From assembly GCA_016702605.1 (NCBI GenBank), contig JADJDQ010000021.1, positions 372,001-436,000 of the forward strand: DNA of 64,000 nucleotides. The letters run 5' to 3'. Position 1 is the stretch's first letter. Each line of letters begins with the position of its first letter. The translations under genes were made by a program, and so were the position numbers. Shown here one piece after another: positions 30,532 through 39,647 of this stretch. The notes beneath the pieces were generated by a model. That model made no database searches. It saw only the letters and a program-made list of their open reading frames with translations, and was not told the DNA's origin. Source of the DNA: Candidatus Intricatilinea gracilis (GTDB lineage Bacteria; Pseudomonadota; Gammaproteobacteria; Burkholderiales; Burkholderiaceae_C).

Positions 30532-32028
30532 TCAATCCACCTGCACGACCTTGACCCAGCCGTCGCCGTAGCTTTCGATCACGCGGGCGGTCTGGCCGGC
30601 GCGCAGCACACCGATGGTCTTGCCGCCCGACTTGGGTTCGGCGCGCAGGTTGCCGGCAGCGGGCATGCGGAAGTCCTTGTTGGTGGCCAGCTTGGCGGCT
30701 ATCGGCGCCCAGACCCAGCCGCCGTTGGCGGCCACCGTGAGGGTCACGGTGTCGCCGGGGCTGAGCTTGGTGCCGGCCGGCGGAGCCATCGACACGACGG
30801 TGCCCGTCGTGGCGTCGGGCTTCCAGCTGCGTTCGATCTTGACTGCATAGCGGGCCTCCTTCAGCAGCTTCTCGGCATCGGCGGATGGGCGTTTGACGAC
30901 GTCGGGCAGGGCGGGCTTGGCGCCAACGACTTCCAGGATCACCGGTTTGGCCTTGAAGTGCGCCAGCCCACCCGCTGGCACCATGCCGACCACCGTGCCT
31001 TCGGGCTTGGCGCTGGCTACCTCCTTGACCTCGATGGTGGTAAAGCCGCGTTCGGTCAGCAGCTTTTTTGCGCTGGTGATGGGCTGGTCGACGACGCTGG
31101 GCACGTCGCGCATGCCCGAGACGACCAGGGTCACCTCGCCGGCCGGTGTCTTCAGGCCCGCGCCCGGTTCGGTGCGGATGACCTTGGGAAAACGCAGCTC
31201 GGTGTGTTCTTCCTCGATCACCTTCACCTTGAGGCCGGCCGCCTCGAGGGTCTTGACCGCATCGCGGCGGCTGGTGTCGGCCACGGCGGGCACCAGGGCG
31301 TCGGGGTTGAGCACGACGGGGGCCGGGCTGGGGTCGGGCGTGGGGGTGACCGTGGGCGTAGGCGCTGGTGGCGGCGCAGGCTCGGCATCGGGCTTGCCGA
31401 TGTTGTAACCCACGACACCCAGCAGCACGGCCGCCAGCGCCCCGGCGCCGATCATGATGCCGGTGCGTGAGCCGCCGCTCGCCGCAGCGCTTGGGGTCGC
31501 CACCTGTGCGGGCGCATGGGTCGCGACGGGTGGGGCGGCATGGGTGGCGGGCGGTGCTGCCGGCTTTTGCGCTGGGCCTGCAGCGGGCCGTGCGGGTGTG
31601 TCGCCCAGAGGCCGTTTGTCCAGCACCGCGCGCAGGTCGGTGGCCAGCTTGTCGATGTGTTGTTCGAAAGGTGGATTGATGGCGTCGAGCCAGTGGAGCG
31701 AGGCCACGTAGTACTCGAAGGCCGGGCTCATCTCGGACGCCTCGATGCGCACCGGCATGATGGTGATGCCGTTGCTGACCGCCCGTTCGACCTCGCGCCG
31801 CACCTGCTTGGAGGCGTCCGCATGGGCGCTGTAGATCAGCACCATCACCTGTGAAGCCTCGATGGCCTGAACGATCGAGTCGGCATATTCGGAGCCTGCG
31901 GGCACGTCACGCGGCGCGATCCAGCAGCGGATGCCCTGGGATTCGAGGCGGTTGCAGATGGCGTCGGCCTGGAGCTTGTCCAGCGTCGAATAACTGATCA
32001 GTACGTCGTGAGCCAAGTGTTCCTCCAT
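30532..32028 (-). CDS. TIR-transmembrane-PASTA(x3)-SH3b receptor-like protein
   Basis: 498 residues. Residues 1-140 are a cytoplasmic TIR domain (HDVLISYSTLDKLQADAICNRL, GIRCWIAPRDVPAG, VMVLIYSAHADASKQVRREVERAV with Glu79 where TIR NADases keep the catalytic acid). A Pro/Ala-rich linker runs to 188, with one membrane span at about 190-208. Residues 242-305, 306-368 and 372-433 are PASTA repeats, and 452-498 is an SH3b fold (NLRAEPKSGGKTIGVLRAGQ). The layout is that of PknB-type kinases with TIR in place of the kinase. Cell-wall sensing outside and NAD cleavage or signalling inside is the natural hypothesis. It stands alone, convergent with the prpE end. Confidence 0.85.
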   Translation of the reverse strand: MEEHLAHDVLISYSTLDKLQADAICNRLESQGIRCWIAPRDVPAGSEYADSIVQAIEASQVMVLIYSAHADASKQVRREVERAVSNGITIMPVRIEASEMSPAFEYYVASLHWLDAINPPFEQHIDKLATDLRAVLDKRPLGDTPARPAAGPAQKPAAPPATHAAPPVATHAPAQVATPSAAASGGSRTGIMIGAGALAAVLLGVVGYNIGKPDAEPAPPPAPTPTVTPTPDPSPAPVVLNPDALVPAVADTSRRDAVKTLEAAGLKVKVIEEEHTELRFPKVIRTEPGAGLKTPAGEVTLVVSGMRDVPSVVDQPITSAKKLLTERGFTTIEVKEVASAKPEGTVVGMVPAGGLAHFKAKPVILEVVGAKPALPDVVKRPSADAEKLLKEARYAVKIERSWKPDATTGTVVSMAPPAGTKLSPGDTVTLTVAANGGWVWAPIAAKLATNKDFRMPAAGNLRAEPKSGGKTIGVLRAGQTARVIESYGDGWVKVVQVD

Positions 32029-32250
32029 CGCGCTGGATGCACCTGGTCTGCCGTGCCACGCGGATGAGCGGCGTTCGAGTCGGTACCAGGCCGAACCACC
32101 ACAAATCCCTGATTGGTTGACCGAAACTGATACTAGCTTGGTGACCGCTGCCTTGGTCTAGGTGCCTTCCGGCACTGTCGTGTCCTGGCTGCGCAATTCG
32201 CGGCCTGCTGCCGCCAGCTGGTGAGCGGGTGATCAGCGGCCGCAGAGTCG

Positions 32251-32745
32251 TCAGCTGCGGTCCCGGGTGTCTTCGCGGTCGTAGTAGTCGACCGGTTCGT
32301 CGGCCCGCAACATGGTGCGCAGCGTGCGGGCGCCGCGCGGGCCACTCACGGCCATGAGCTTGCGTGAGTCGGGGTACTCGCACACTTCCAGCTCGACGAC
32401 GTTGGACAAGGCGAGGTAGCGCAGGTCCGACGGCCCGGTGTTGATGATCTGGTGCGCCACCTCGGGCCCGCCGCTGGGGCAGGCGATCACGTCGTGGGCA
32501 CGCAGCGGGTAACGCTGATCACCGAAGCGCAACTCACCCGTGCCTTCGAGGATGAGGAACATCTCCTCCTCGCCGTGGTGGTTGTGGAAGGGGCACTGGG
32601 CCTTGCCTGGTGGCAATACGGTGAGGTTGTAGCCCAGCTTCCTGGCGCCGATGTGGTCGCTGATCTGGCCCCGCCTCGAGGTGTAGCAACCGTTGTCCTC
32701 GATATCGTCGAACTCGACCTGGTCGAGATTCATCAGTGGTTTCAT
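32251..32745 (-). CDS. Cupin-domain protein
   Basis: 164 residues from MKPLMNLDQVEFDDIEDNG; upstream in-frame starts are discounted. Single cupin barrel: CPFHNHHGEEEMFLILEGTGELRFGD carries the first metal motif (H, H, E), and DVIACPSGGPEVAHQIINTG carries the distal His. It resembles sugar- or glyoxylate-binding cupins of small metabolic type. Substrate is unknown. The 222 bases between it and the TIR-PASTA gene hold no obvious gene. Confidence 0.85.
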   Translation of the reverse strand: MKPLMNLDQVEFDDIEDNGCYTSRRGQISDHIGARKLGYNLTVLPPGKAQCPFHNHHGEEEMFLILEGTGELRFGDQRYPLRAHDVIACPSGGPEVAHQIINTGPSDLRYLALSNVVELEVCEYPDSRKLMAVSGPRGARTLRTMLRADEPVDYYDREDTRDRS

Positions 32746-32856
32746 GGCTGAGTGTTCCGGGCTTGACGAGAAGCGCGTGATTTCAGCACGTCGATCAAGT
32801 CCCGTGCCCCGCTGGGCGAGGCTGTTTCGGCAGGACACCTGCTGCCCAGCGCGTGC

Positions 32857-33795
32857 TCAGGCGCGCGGCGCGGCGGACTTGCCAGTGCCTGCCGGCTTCT
32901 TGCGGCGCAGCAGCGCCCACAGTGCACCCGCGCCAGCCAGGCTGAGAACGACGGCCAGTGCCGCCTTGTTGTTGGCGACGATGGCGGGCAACCAGCTCGA
33001 GCTGCCACCCGCCTGCGCCGGCACACCGGTCACGATGGCCGAGACGCCGTGGCCGGCCTGGCGGTCGCCCGAGGGGTCGGCGTCGGCGTAGCGTTTGCCT
33101 GCGTCGAACTCGAGTGCGTCGAGCAGGGCCGTGGCGTTGGGGCCGTGGCGCTGCAGCTGATCCAGGCGGGTCACCATGGTCATGGCGAAATAACCGTTGC
33201 GTCCGAGTGCGTAGGTGTCGAGCGAGACACTCTCGATCGAATCGACCACCCCTTTGGCGCGTGTCGTGACACCGTAGGCCAGGCGGTGCCTGCCGGGGTC
33301 GTAGACCGGCCGGGCGGCCCAGCCCACCACCTCGATGGCTGGTTCGCCGCGTCTGACCCGTTCGGCATTGCCGGTGTCCGAGCTGGCGCGGTAACCGGCC
33401 AGCAGGTCGTCGAGGTTCCACCTGCGCGCGTCGACGTCCGGCACGTAGCCTGCGGGCACGAAACGCAAGGTCATGATCCAGCCTTCACCACCGCTGGGAA
33501 AGATGATGCCCTGCAGGCCGGCGTCCTGGCCCGAGGTGCCCATGGCGTCGAGCACCTTGGCTGCCAGCGGCATGGCCACGAAGCCACGCGCCGCCGGCAG
33601 ATGCAGCACCCCCTGGCCAGCCAGTGGCAGGTCGGCCGGGCCCGCCACCGCCGTGCGCTGCGCCTGGTCGAAGATCTGGATACGTTCATCGTTGGTGACG
33701 GCCGCCGCGCTGAGTGGCAACAGCCCGGCACCCACGATCAGCAGGCCTGCGGCCCAGGTGGTCGAACTCGAGATGAAGGAGGAGAGGGCGGCCAA
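32857..33795 (-). CDS. DUF2167 membrane-anchored protein
   Basis: About 312 residues. The start is uncertain: I prefer the TTG at 33795 because CAGGTAGC lies just upstream and it opens directly into a signal/anchor segment (WAAGLLIVGAGLLPLSAAAV). The frame is open to 34062. The middle is the DUF2167 body (GFVAMPLAAKVLDAMG, GEGWIMTLRFVPAGYV, LDDLLAGYRASSDTGNAERV, EVVGWAARPVYDPGRHRLAYG, FAMTMVTRLDQLQ). The C-terminus has a transmembrane helix (AALAVVLSLAGAGALWALL) and a basic tail (RRKKPAG), so most of the protein faces the periplasm. Function of the family is not known to me. Confidence 0.82.
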   Translation of the reverse strand: MAALSSFISSSTTWAAGLLIVGAGLLPLSAAAVTNDERIQIFDQAQRTAVAGPADLPLAGQGVLHLPAARGFVAMPLAAKVLDAMGTSGQDAGLQGIIFPSGGEGWIMTLRFVPAGYVPDVDARRWNLDDLLAGYRASSDTGNAERVRRGEPAIEVVGWAARPVYDPGRHRLAYGVTTRAKGVVDSIESVSLDTYALGRNGYFAMTMVTRLDQLQRHGPNATALLDALEFDAGKRYADADPSGDRQAGHGVSAIVTGVPAQAGGSSSWLPAIVANNKAALAVVLSLAGAGALWALLRRKKPAGTGKSAAPRA

Positions 33796-34138
33796 GTTGC
33801 TACCTGAATGCTGCGGGGGTGATCGGCTGTCGAGTGACCGGGAGTCGGCGCCTTGACTCGAAGTGACACGCCAAGCCGTGGCGGCGGGATTGTGGCAGCG
33901 GGTCGGCGGACGTCCGGCCGGTCGAGACGGAGCCATCTGCAAGACCACACACCCGCCGACACCTTGTTCACCTGCCGGATGAGCCAGCCGGATCGGCGCG
34001 CGCCGGGTTCGCCAGGCAGCAGACATCGGCACAGCGGCGGTGCTAGTCTCTCGCGGCTCCACCGCGCAGCCACCACGGCCACGTCAGCGCGCCGGATCAG
34101 CCCATTCAGCGACCAGCATCACTGTGACTAGCACCACC
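33796..34138. other. Divergent intergenic region, no gene seen
   Basis: 343 bases between the DUF2167 gene and acuI, which are transcribed apart, so both promoters should lie here. No RNA gene, strong hairpin or short coding frame with a ribosome-binding site was found. Confidence 0.6.
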
Positions 34139-35122
34139 ATGTTCAACGCCATCCTTCTGGAAAAGACCGACGCCGGCTTTCGCGCCGGCCTGACTGCCCT
34201 GGACCCGTCGCGCCTGCCGCTGGGCGACGTGACCATTGCGGTCGACTATTCGACGATCAACTACAAGGACGCGCTGGCGCTCACCAACAAGAGCCCGGTC
34301 GTGCGCAACTGGCCCATGGTGCCGGGCATCGACGGCGCCGGCACGATCGTGCAGAGCAGCAACACTGCCTGGCAGGTGGGTGACCGTGTCGTGCACAACG
34401 GCTGGGGTGTGGGTGAGACCCACTGGGGTTGCCTGGCCGAACAGGCCCGCCTCAGTGGCGACTGGCTGGTGCGTCTGCCCGACACCTTCAGCACCCGCCA
34501 GGCGGCGGCCATCGGCACGGCCGGCTACACCGCCATGTTGTGTGTGCTGGCTCTCGAAGACCACGGCCTGCTGCCCGGCGCCGGCGAGGTGCTGGTGACC
34601 GGCGCCACCGGCGGTGTCGGCAGTGTGGCCGTGGCCCTGCTGGCGCGGCTGGGCCACAAGGTGGTGGCCGCCACCGGCAAGGCCAGCGAGGCCGACTACC
34701 TAACCACCCTCGGCGCAGCCGGCGTGATCGACCGCGCCGAACTCGGCTCACCCGGCAAACCGTTGCAGAAGGAACGCTGGGCCGGCGTGGTCGACGCCCT
34801 GGGCAGCCACACCCTGGCCAATGCCCTGGCGCAGACACGTTACGGTGGCGTGGTGGCGGCCTGTGGTCTGGCACAAGGCATGGACCTGCCGGCCAGCGTG
34901 GCGCCTTTCATCCTGCGCAACGTGACCCTGGCCGGTGTGGACAGTGTGATGACTCCGCGTGCCAAGCGCCAGCGCGCCTGGAATCGCCTGGCCGCCGATC
35001 TCGACCCGGCCCTGCTCGAAGGCATGATCGACGAGATCCCCCTCGGTGACGCCGTGTTCACACGGGCTGCGGCGCTCATGGCTGGCAGCTTCCGTGGCCG
35101 CACGGTGGTCAAGATCAGCTGA
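34139..35122 (+). CDS. acuI: Acrylyl-CoA reductase, NADPH (AcuI/YhdH family)
   Basis: 327 residues from MFNAILLEKTDAGFRAGL. Medium-chain dehydrogenase/reductase of the quinone-reductase branch: VDYSTINYKDALALTNKSPVV and VPGIDGAGTI in the catalytic domain, and the nucleotide loop VTGATGGVGSVAVALLARLG near 162. GVDSVMTPRAKRQRAWNRL near the end is specific to AcuI. It reduces toxic acryloyl-CoA to propionyl-CoA, linking it loosely to the propionate genes in the window. It is monocistronic. Confidence 0.9.
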   Translation: MFNAILLEKTDAGFRAGLTALDPSRLPLGDVTIAVDYSTINYKDALALTNKSPVVRNWPMVPGIDGAGTIVQSSNTAWQVGDRVVHNGWGVGETHWGCLAEQARLSGDWLVRLPDTFSTRQAAAIGTAGYTAMLCVLALEDHGLLPGAGEVLVTGATGGVGSVAVALLARLGHKVVAATGKASEADYLTTLGAAGVIDRAELGSPGKPLQKERWAGVVDALGSHTLANALAQTRYGGVVAACGLAQGMDLPASVAPFILRNVTLAGVDSVMTPRAKRQRAWNRLAADLDPALLEGMIDEIPLGDAVFTRAAALMAGSFRGRTVVKIS

Positions 35123-35288
35123 CCGGTGCGCCGCGGCAAGCCGGCGCGGCGATAGCTTCGGGCAGGGTGTGGGCATAGCGCATGCCCACTGGTCCTGGCC
35201 GGCGCCTGTGGGTACCCTGCGTCGGCCCGTGTGAGTGTCGTCACTCCTCACGGACCGTGCCCACCGAAGCTTTGCACAGGAGAGAGAC

Positions 35289-35708
35289 ATGTCTTTGAAA
35301 GGATCCCGGACCGAGCAGAACCTGAAGGATGCCTTCGCAGGCGAATCACAGGCCAACCGGCGTTACCTGTACTTTGCCAACAAGGCCGACATCGAGGGGC
35401 AGAACGACGTGGCGGCGTTGTTCAGGTCCACGGCCGAAGGGGAAACCGGCCATGCGCATGGTCACCTCGAGTTTCTCGAAACCGTGGGTGACCCGGCCAC
35501 CGGGTTGCCAATCGGGTCGAGCCGCCAGAACCTGAAAGCCGCCGTCGCCGGTGAAACCCACGAGTACACCGACATGTACCCGGGCATGGCCAGAACGGCG
35601 CGAAGTGAAGGTTTCGACGAAATCGCCAACTGGTTCGAAACCCTGGCCAAGGCCGAACGCTCACACGCCAACCGGTATCAGAAAGCGCTCGACGTATTGG
35701 CCGACTGA
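35289..35708 (+). CDS. Rubrerythrin-type diiron protein
   Basis: 139 residues from MSLKGSRTEQNLKDAFAGESQANRRYLYFA, with AGGAGAGA ahead. The four-helix ferritin-like bundle shows the EXXH-type ligands: E in FAGESQANRRY, EGETGHAHGH, GETHEYTDMY and KAERSHANRY. There is no C-terminal rubredoxin domain, so it is the short form. It is the first gene of a conserved trio with the FeS/CCG protein and DUF3501, probably for peroxide reduction. Confidence 0.92.
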   Translation: MSLKGSRTEQNLKDAFAGESQANRRYLYFANKADIEGQNDVAALFRSTAEGETGHAHGHLEFLETVGDPATGLPIGSSRQNLKAAVAGETHEYTDMYPGMARTARSEGFDEIANWFETLAKAERSHANRYQKALDVLAD

Positions 35709-35800
35709 CGGCGCTGTGTCCCGGCGGCACTGCCGCCTTCTGGCCCTGGAGGTGTCGTGCCACCGGGGCCGGTTGTCCTGCGACTTCGGATGCACCCACC

Positions 35801-37165
35801 ATGAGCAAGAGCGAAGGCAATCTGCAGGCACCGACCCGCCATGCACTGGATTGGCAAAACCCCGAGTTCTACGACGAAGCCCGGTGTGAAGCCGAACTCG
35901 AACGCATCTTCGATATCTGCCACGGCTGCCGGCGGTGTGTGAGCCTGTGCCAGTCGTTTCCGACACTGTTCGATCTGGTCGACGCCACGGCCGACGGCGA
36001 GGTACACGGCGTGGCCAAGGCCGATTACGCCAAGGTCGTCGAGCAGTGTTATCTGTGCGACCTGTGTTACATGACCAAATGCCCGTATGTGCCCCCGCAT
36101 GCGTGGAATCTGGATTTTCCGCACACCATGTTGCGCGCCAAGGCAATCAGGTTTCGCCAGGGCAAGGTCAAGGCGGCCGAGAGGTTGCTTGCGTCGACCG
36201 ATATTCACGGCAGTTTTGCCGGCATACCTGTCGTGGTGCAGGTGATCAATGCGGTCAACAGGACCCGGCCGGCACGTGTCGCGATGGAGAAAGTGCTGGG
36301 CGTCGATCGTGCGGCCTGGCTGCCCGACCTTGCCGCGCAACGTTTCAGGTGGTCGGCCGCTACCAGTGCAGCGGTGCAGGTAGTGGCCGGCCAACGGACA
36401 CCCGGCAAGGTCGCCATATTCGCGACCTGTTTTGTCAACTACAACGAGCCGGGTATCGGTCACGACCTGCTGGCGCTGCTGGCACACAATAATATCCCGT
36501 ATGTGGTGGTCGACAAGGAACAGTGCTGCGGCATGCCCAGGCTCGAACTCGGTGATCTGCAAGGTGTGGCCTCGAGCAAGGCGGTCAATATCCCGGTGCT
36601 GGCACGTTATGCTCGCGAGGGTTATGCCATCCTGGCCGCCGTGCCGTCGTGCACCTTGATGTTCAAGCAGGAGATACCGCTGATGTATCCGGGCGACGCC
36701 GACGTGGCGCTGGTGCGTGACGCCATGTGGGATCCCTTCGAATACCTCGTGGCGCGTCACAAGGACGGTCTGCTCGAGACCGATTTCCAGCGCGACCTGG
36801 GTCGCGTGAGTTACCACATTCCCTGCCACGGCCGGGTACAGAACATCGGCAAGAAGACCAAGGAGATGTTCGAGTTGATCGGCCAGAAAGTGACGCTCGA
36901 ACTCACCACGGTGGAGCGTTGTTCAGGCCACGCCGGCACCTACGGTGTCAAGAAGGCGTACCACGCGGTGGCCATGAAAATCGGCCAACCGGTTTTCAAG
37001 GCCATGGGCAAACCAGGGCCGGATGGCCAGGGCCCCGACTGGATCAGTTCGGATTGCCCGCTCGGGGGGCACCACATTGCCCAGGGTATACAGGCGGCTG
37101 GCCTGCCTGCCGCCCGGCTGGCCCACCCGATCTCGCTGGTGCGCCATGCCTATGGTTTGGCATGA
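35801..37165 (+). CDS. CCG/4Fe-4S oxidoreductase (GlpC/HdrD-like), rubrerythrin partner
   Basis: 454 residues. Two ferredoxin-like 4Fe-4S motifs lie near the N-terminus (CHGCRRCVSLC and CYLCDLCYMTKC). Two cysteine-rich CCG-type domains follow (CCGMPRLELGDL; IPCHGRVQNIG with ERCSGHAGTYG; SSDCPLGGHH at the end). Such proteins accept or pass electrons to quinone or thiols. Its place between rubrerythrin and DUF3501 suggests it reduces the rubrerythrin. No membrane anchor is seen. Confidence 0.9.
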   Translation: MSKSEGNLQAPTRHALDWQNPEFYDEARCEAELERIFDICHGCRRCVSLCQSFPTLFDLVDATADGEVHGVAKADYAKVVEQCYLCDLCYMTKCPYVPPHAWNLDFPHTMLRAKAIRFRQGKVKAAERLLASTDIHGSFAGIPVVVQVINAVNRTRPARVAMEKVLGVDRAAWLPDLAAQRFRWSAATSAAVQVVAGQRTPGKVAIFATCFVNYNEPGIGHDLLALLAHNNIPYVVVDKEQCCGMPRLELGDLQGVASSKAVNIPVLARYAREGYAILAAVPSCTLMFKQEIPLMYPGDADVALVRDAMWDPFEYLVARHKDGLLETDFQRDLGRVSYHIPCHGRVQNIGKKTKEMFELIGQKVTLELTTVERCSGHAGTYGVKKAYHAVAMKIGQPVFKAMGKPGPDGQGPDWISSDCPLGGHHIAQGIQAAGLPAARLAHPISLVRHAYGLA

Positions 37166-37221
37166 CCAACAGCGCCACCGTTCACGGGCAATGACTTGAA
37201 GCACCCTGCGAAAGCCTCGGC

Positions 37222-37914
37222 ATGACCACGATTACCCGCGACAGCCTGCTTACACTCGAAGCCTATGCGCGGCTGCGCAAACAAATGCAAGCCGAGATCA
37301 TCGTGCACCGCAAATTACGCAGCGTGCAGCTGGGGGAACATCTCAATATCCAGTTCGAGGACGAAAAGACCATCCGGTACCAGATCCAGGAGATGTTGCG
37401 GATCGAGAAGATCTTCGAGGATGACGGCATCGTGAGCGAGATCGAGACCTATGCTCCGCTGCTGCCCGACGGCGAAAACTGGAAAGCCACGATGTTGCTC
37501 GAATACCCCGAGGTGAATGAACGCCGGCGCGAACTGGCGCGCCTGATCGGTGTCGAAGATCGAGTTTTTGTCGATGTCGAGGGTTACCCACGCGTGTACG
37601 CCATCGCCGACGAAGATCTGCCACGCGAAAATGCCGACAAGACGTCGGCCGTGCATTTTCTGCGGTTTCAGCTCGATGCCTCGGCACGCGCCGCGATACG
37701 TGCCGGCGCAGCCGTCAAACTGGGTTGTGACCATATCAATTACCCGGCCCATGTGACCATTGCGGCCGATACCCTGGCCAGTCTGGCGGGGATCTGGACT
37801 GATATCCGCACCTCCCCGCCACGCTTGCCCGCCACGCTGCGGCAGGTTCGATGTAGGGCGGGCGCCTGGCCATCTGCGGGCAGCGGATGGCGGGCAGCGG
37901 GTGGCACTGTGTGA
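37222..37914 (+). CDS. DUF3501-family protein
   Basis: 230 residues starting MTTITRDSLLTLEAYARLRKQ. Features of the family are RSVQLGEHLNIQFEDEKTIRYQIQEMLRIEKIF, the MLLEYPEVNERRREL stretch and the final VKLGCDHINYPAHVTIAADTLASLAGIWTD. About 35 residues after this (low-complexity, Arg/Gly/Ala) exceed the usual family length and may reflect loss of the original stop. It is the third gene of the rubrerythrin operon. Biochemical role is unknown. Confidence 0.85.
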   Translation: MTTITRDSLLTLEAYARLRKQMQAEIIVHRKLRSVQLGEHLNIQFEDEKTIRYQIQEMLRIEKIFEDDGIVSEIETYAPLLPDGENWKATMLLEYPEVNERRRELARLIGVEDRVFVDVEGYPRVYAIADEDLPRENADKTSAVHFLRFQLDASARAAIRAGAAVKLGCDHINYPAHVTIAADTLASLAGIWTDIRTSPPRLPATLRQVRCRAGAWPSAGSGWRAAGGTV

Positions 37915-38050
37915 CGTTGGGAAATCCCCCGTTCGGGTGGACAAACGTGGGGCGCAAACCACCGAAGCCGGGGGGGTGGCGCCCTATCATCAAGTCATCA
38001 CCAGCCCCATGCAGATGGCAGTGGCCGCGAAAGTGGTCGACTGAGTTTCG

Positions 38051-39058
38051 ATGACCGAGATGTCGCCCGCCCTGTCCCTTCCCTTGATCAACGCCTTGCT
38101 GGTCCTGCTCGATGCCCGTGGTGTGCTGGTGGCGGTGAAGGATGCAGCTGGTCGGTATCTGTACGCCAACAGCCGCTACGCCGCTTTCGTGGGCCGTGCC
38201 GCCGATGACCTGATCGGCCACAGCGATCTCGACCTGATGCCACAAGCCGACGCCGCGGCCCTGCGCGCTGCCGATCAGCGGGCCCTGACGGCCAGTGCAC
38301 CCAGCGACGACGAACACCGCTTCGAACGTGTCGACGGCAAACACGAGTTTCATGCCTCTCGGCTGGCGATCGACATCGGCCCCGGCCCGGCCAGCGGGCT
38401 GATCTGCCTGTGGTGGGACGAAACCACCTCACGCCACGACCATGCCCGCACGGTCGAGCAGTTGCAGCTGGCGCTTGCGCAAATCGAGCGCCAGCAGGGT
38501 GTGATGGACAAGCTCGCTGCCCAGAAGGCCGCGCCCACCGCGCCGTCGACCGAACTGTTTCGCAGTGAACACTTCGAGGAACACGCCCGGCGCGAACTCG
38601 ACCTGTCGAGCCGTGAGCACCGCGAGTTCGCCGTGGTGCTGATGACCCTCGACCGCGCGGCCCAACTCGATGCACGTTTCGGCGCCGGTGCCGTCAAACG
38701 GGTGATGGACGCGGTGGGCCAGATCCTGCGCACCAACACGCGGGCGATGGACGTGATCACGCGGGTGGGTGCCGACCGGTATGCCATCTTGCTGTCGGGC
38801 GTGGGCTTGGCGACGGCGCACACGCGTATGGAACAGATGCGCCGCCAATGCGCCACCCACATCGTGGTGCACGACAGCCATCCGCTGGGGTTCGAGGTGT
38901 CGGTCGGCATCGCGAGTTTTCCGCACACGGCGGACAAGCTCGAGGCGTTGAGCCAGGCCGCCGAAACGGCGCTGCTCGAAGCGGCCAGGCGCGGTGGCAA
39001 CCGGGTGGCGCTGGCGCCAATTCCCCTGGGGCCGCGGCCGGGTGTTGCCATCGCCTGA
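38051..39058 (+). CDS. PAS-GGDEF protein with degenerate active site
   Basis: 335 residues. PAS domain about 8-120 (GVLVAVKDAAGRYLYANSRYAAFVG...GHSDLDLMP), a short coiled linker (HARTVEQLQLALAQIERQQGVMDKL), then a GGDEF fold about 170-325. The signature loop that should read GG(D/E)EF is VGADRYAIL, and the I-site RxxD is not evident upstream. Diguanylate cyclase activity is therefore doubtful. It may bind nucleotide or act through protein contact. No membrane span, so it is a cytoplasmic sensor. Confidence 0.85.
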   Translation: MTEMSPALSLPLINALLVLLDARGVLVAVKDAAGRYLYANSRYAAFVGRAADDLIGHSDLDLMPQADAAALRAADQRALTASAPSDDEHRFERVDGKHEFHASRLAIDIGPGPASGLICLWWDETTSRHDHARTVEQLQLALAQIERQQGVMDKLAAQKAAPTAPSTELFRSEHFEEHARRELDLSSREHREFAVVLMTLDRAAQLDARFGAGAVKRVMDAVGQILRTNTRAMDVITRVGADRYAILLSGVGLATAHTRMEQMRRQCATHIVVHDSHPLGFEVSVGIASFPHTADKLEALSQAAETALLEAARRGGNRVALAPIPLGPRPGVAIA

Positions 39059-39647
39059 GCGCGCCAGGGGCCGATTGGAAGCGACCTGAGCGACTGCCGA
39101 CGCAGCGGCAACTCGCTGGCCGCGCCTGGATCGAAGGATCCGCCGGACCACATCCGCGCCAGGTGGGGCGCGGAAGTTGCGTCTGCCAGGGCATGACAAC
39201 GATCAATCCCTGATGTCGACCCAGCTGCGCCTGGCCGTCATCACCATGGTGGCGCAGATCCCCGATCTGGCCCAGCCCGAAGACTGGGACGAGGCGGTGC
39301 GCCTGCGCGACACGTCCGAACTGTTCGGCTGACAGCGATCCAGCCAGCCGCAACATGGTCGATACACGCACGCCGGCATCCGAATCCAGTGCGTCGCGTC
39401 CCTGTTGGTGCCTGTGTCTTGGCCATCACGAGCAGATCGGGGCCAGGGCACTCATCTCGATCGATTGCTTGAATATGCGCGTTGCACAGCCTGGAAGCGC
39501 TGTGGGCGCATCCCGCAGATCAGGGGGCACGACGCAGGCATGTATTGATCGGGGGCATCGCCTGTCGCGGGCAAGCTCGACCGTTACCCATGCTCACCTG
39601 CCGGACAGGCACACTGGCAACCCATGGGCAACAGCAATCGACACATC
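39059..39647. other. 589-bp region without a convincing gene
   Basis: Contains a 39-codon frame at 39213-39332 (MSTQLRLAVITMVAQIPDLA...) with no clear ribosome-binding site. It could be a remnant or a small protein. Nothing else (RNA gene, repeat) was recognised. The ybiB promoter presumably lies in its right half. Confidence 0.5.

Noticed and set aside
39213..39332. 39-codon frame as a small protein
   Set aside because: No ribosome-binding site, no recognisable sequence and no coupling to a neighbour. Kept only as a note on the intergenic region.
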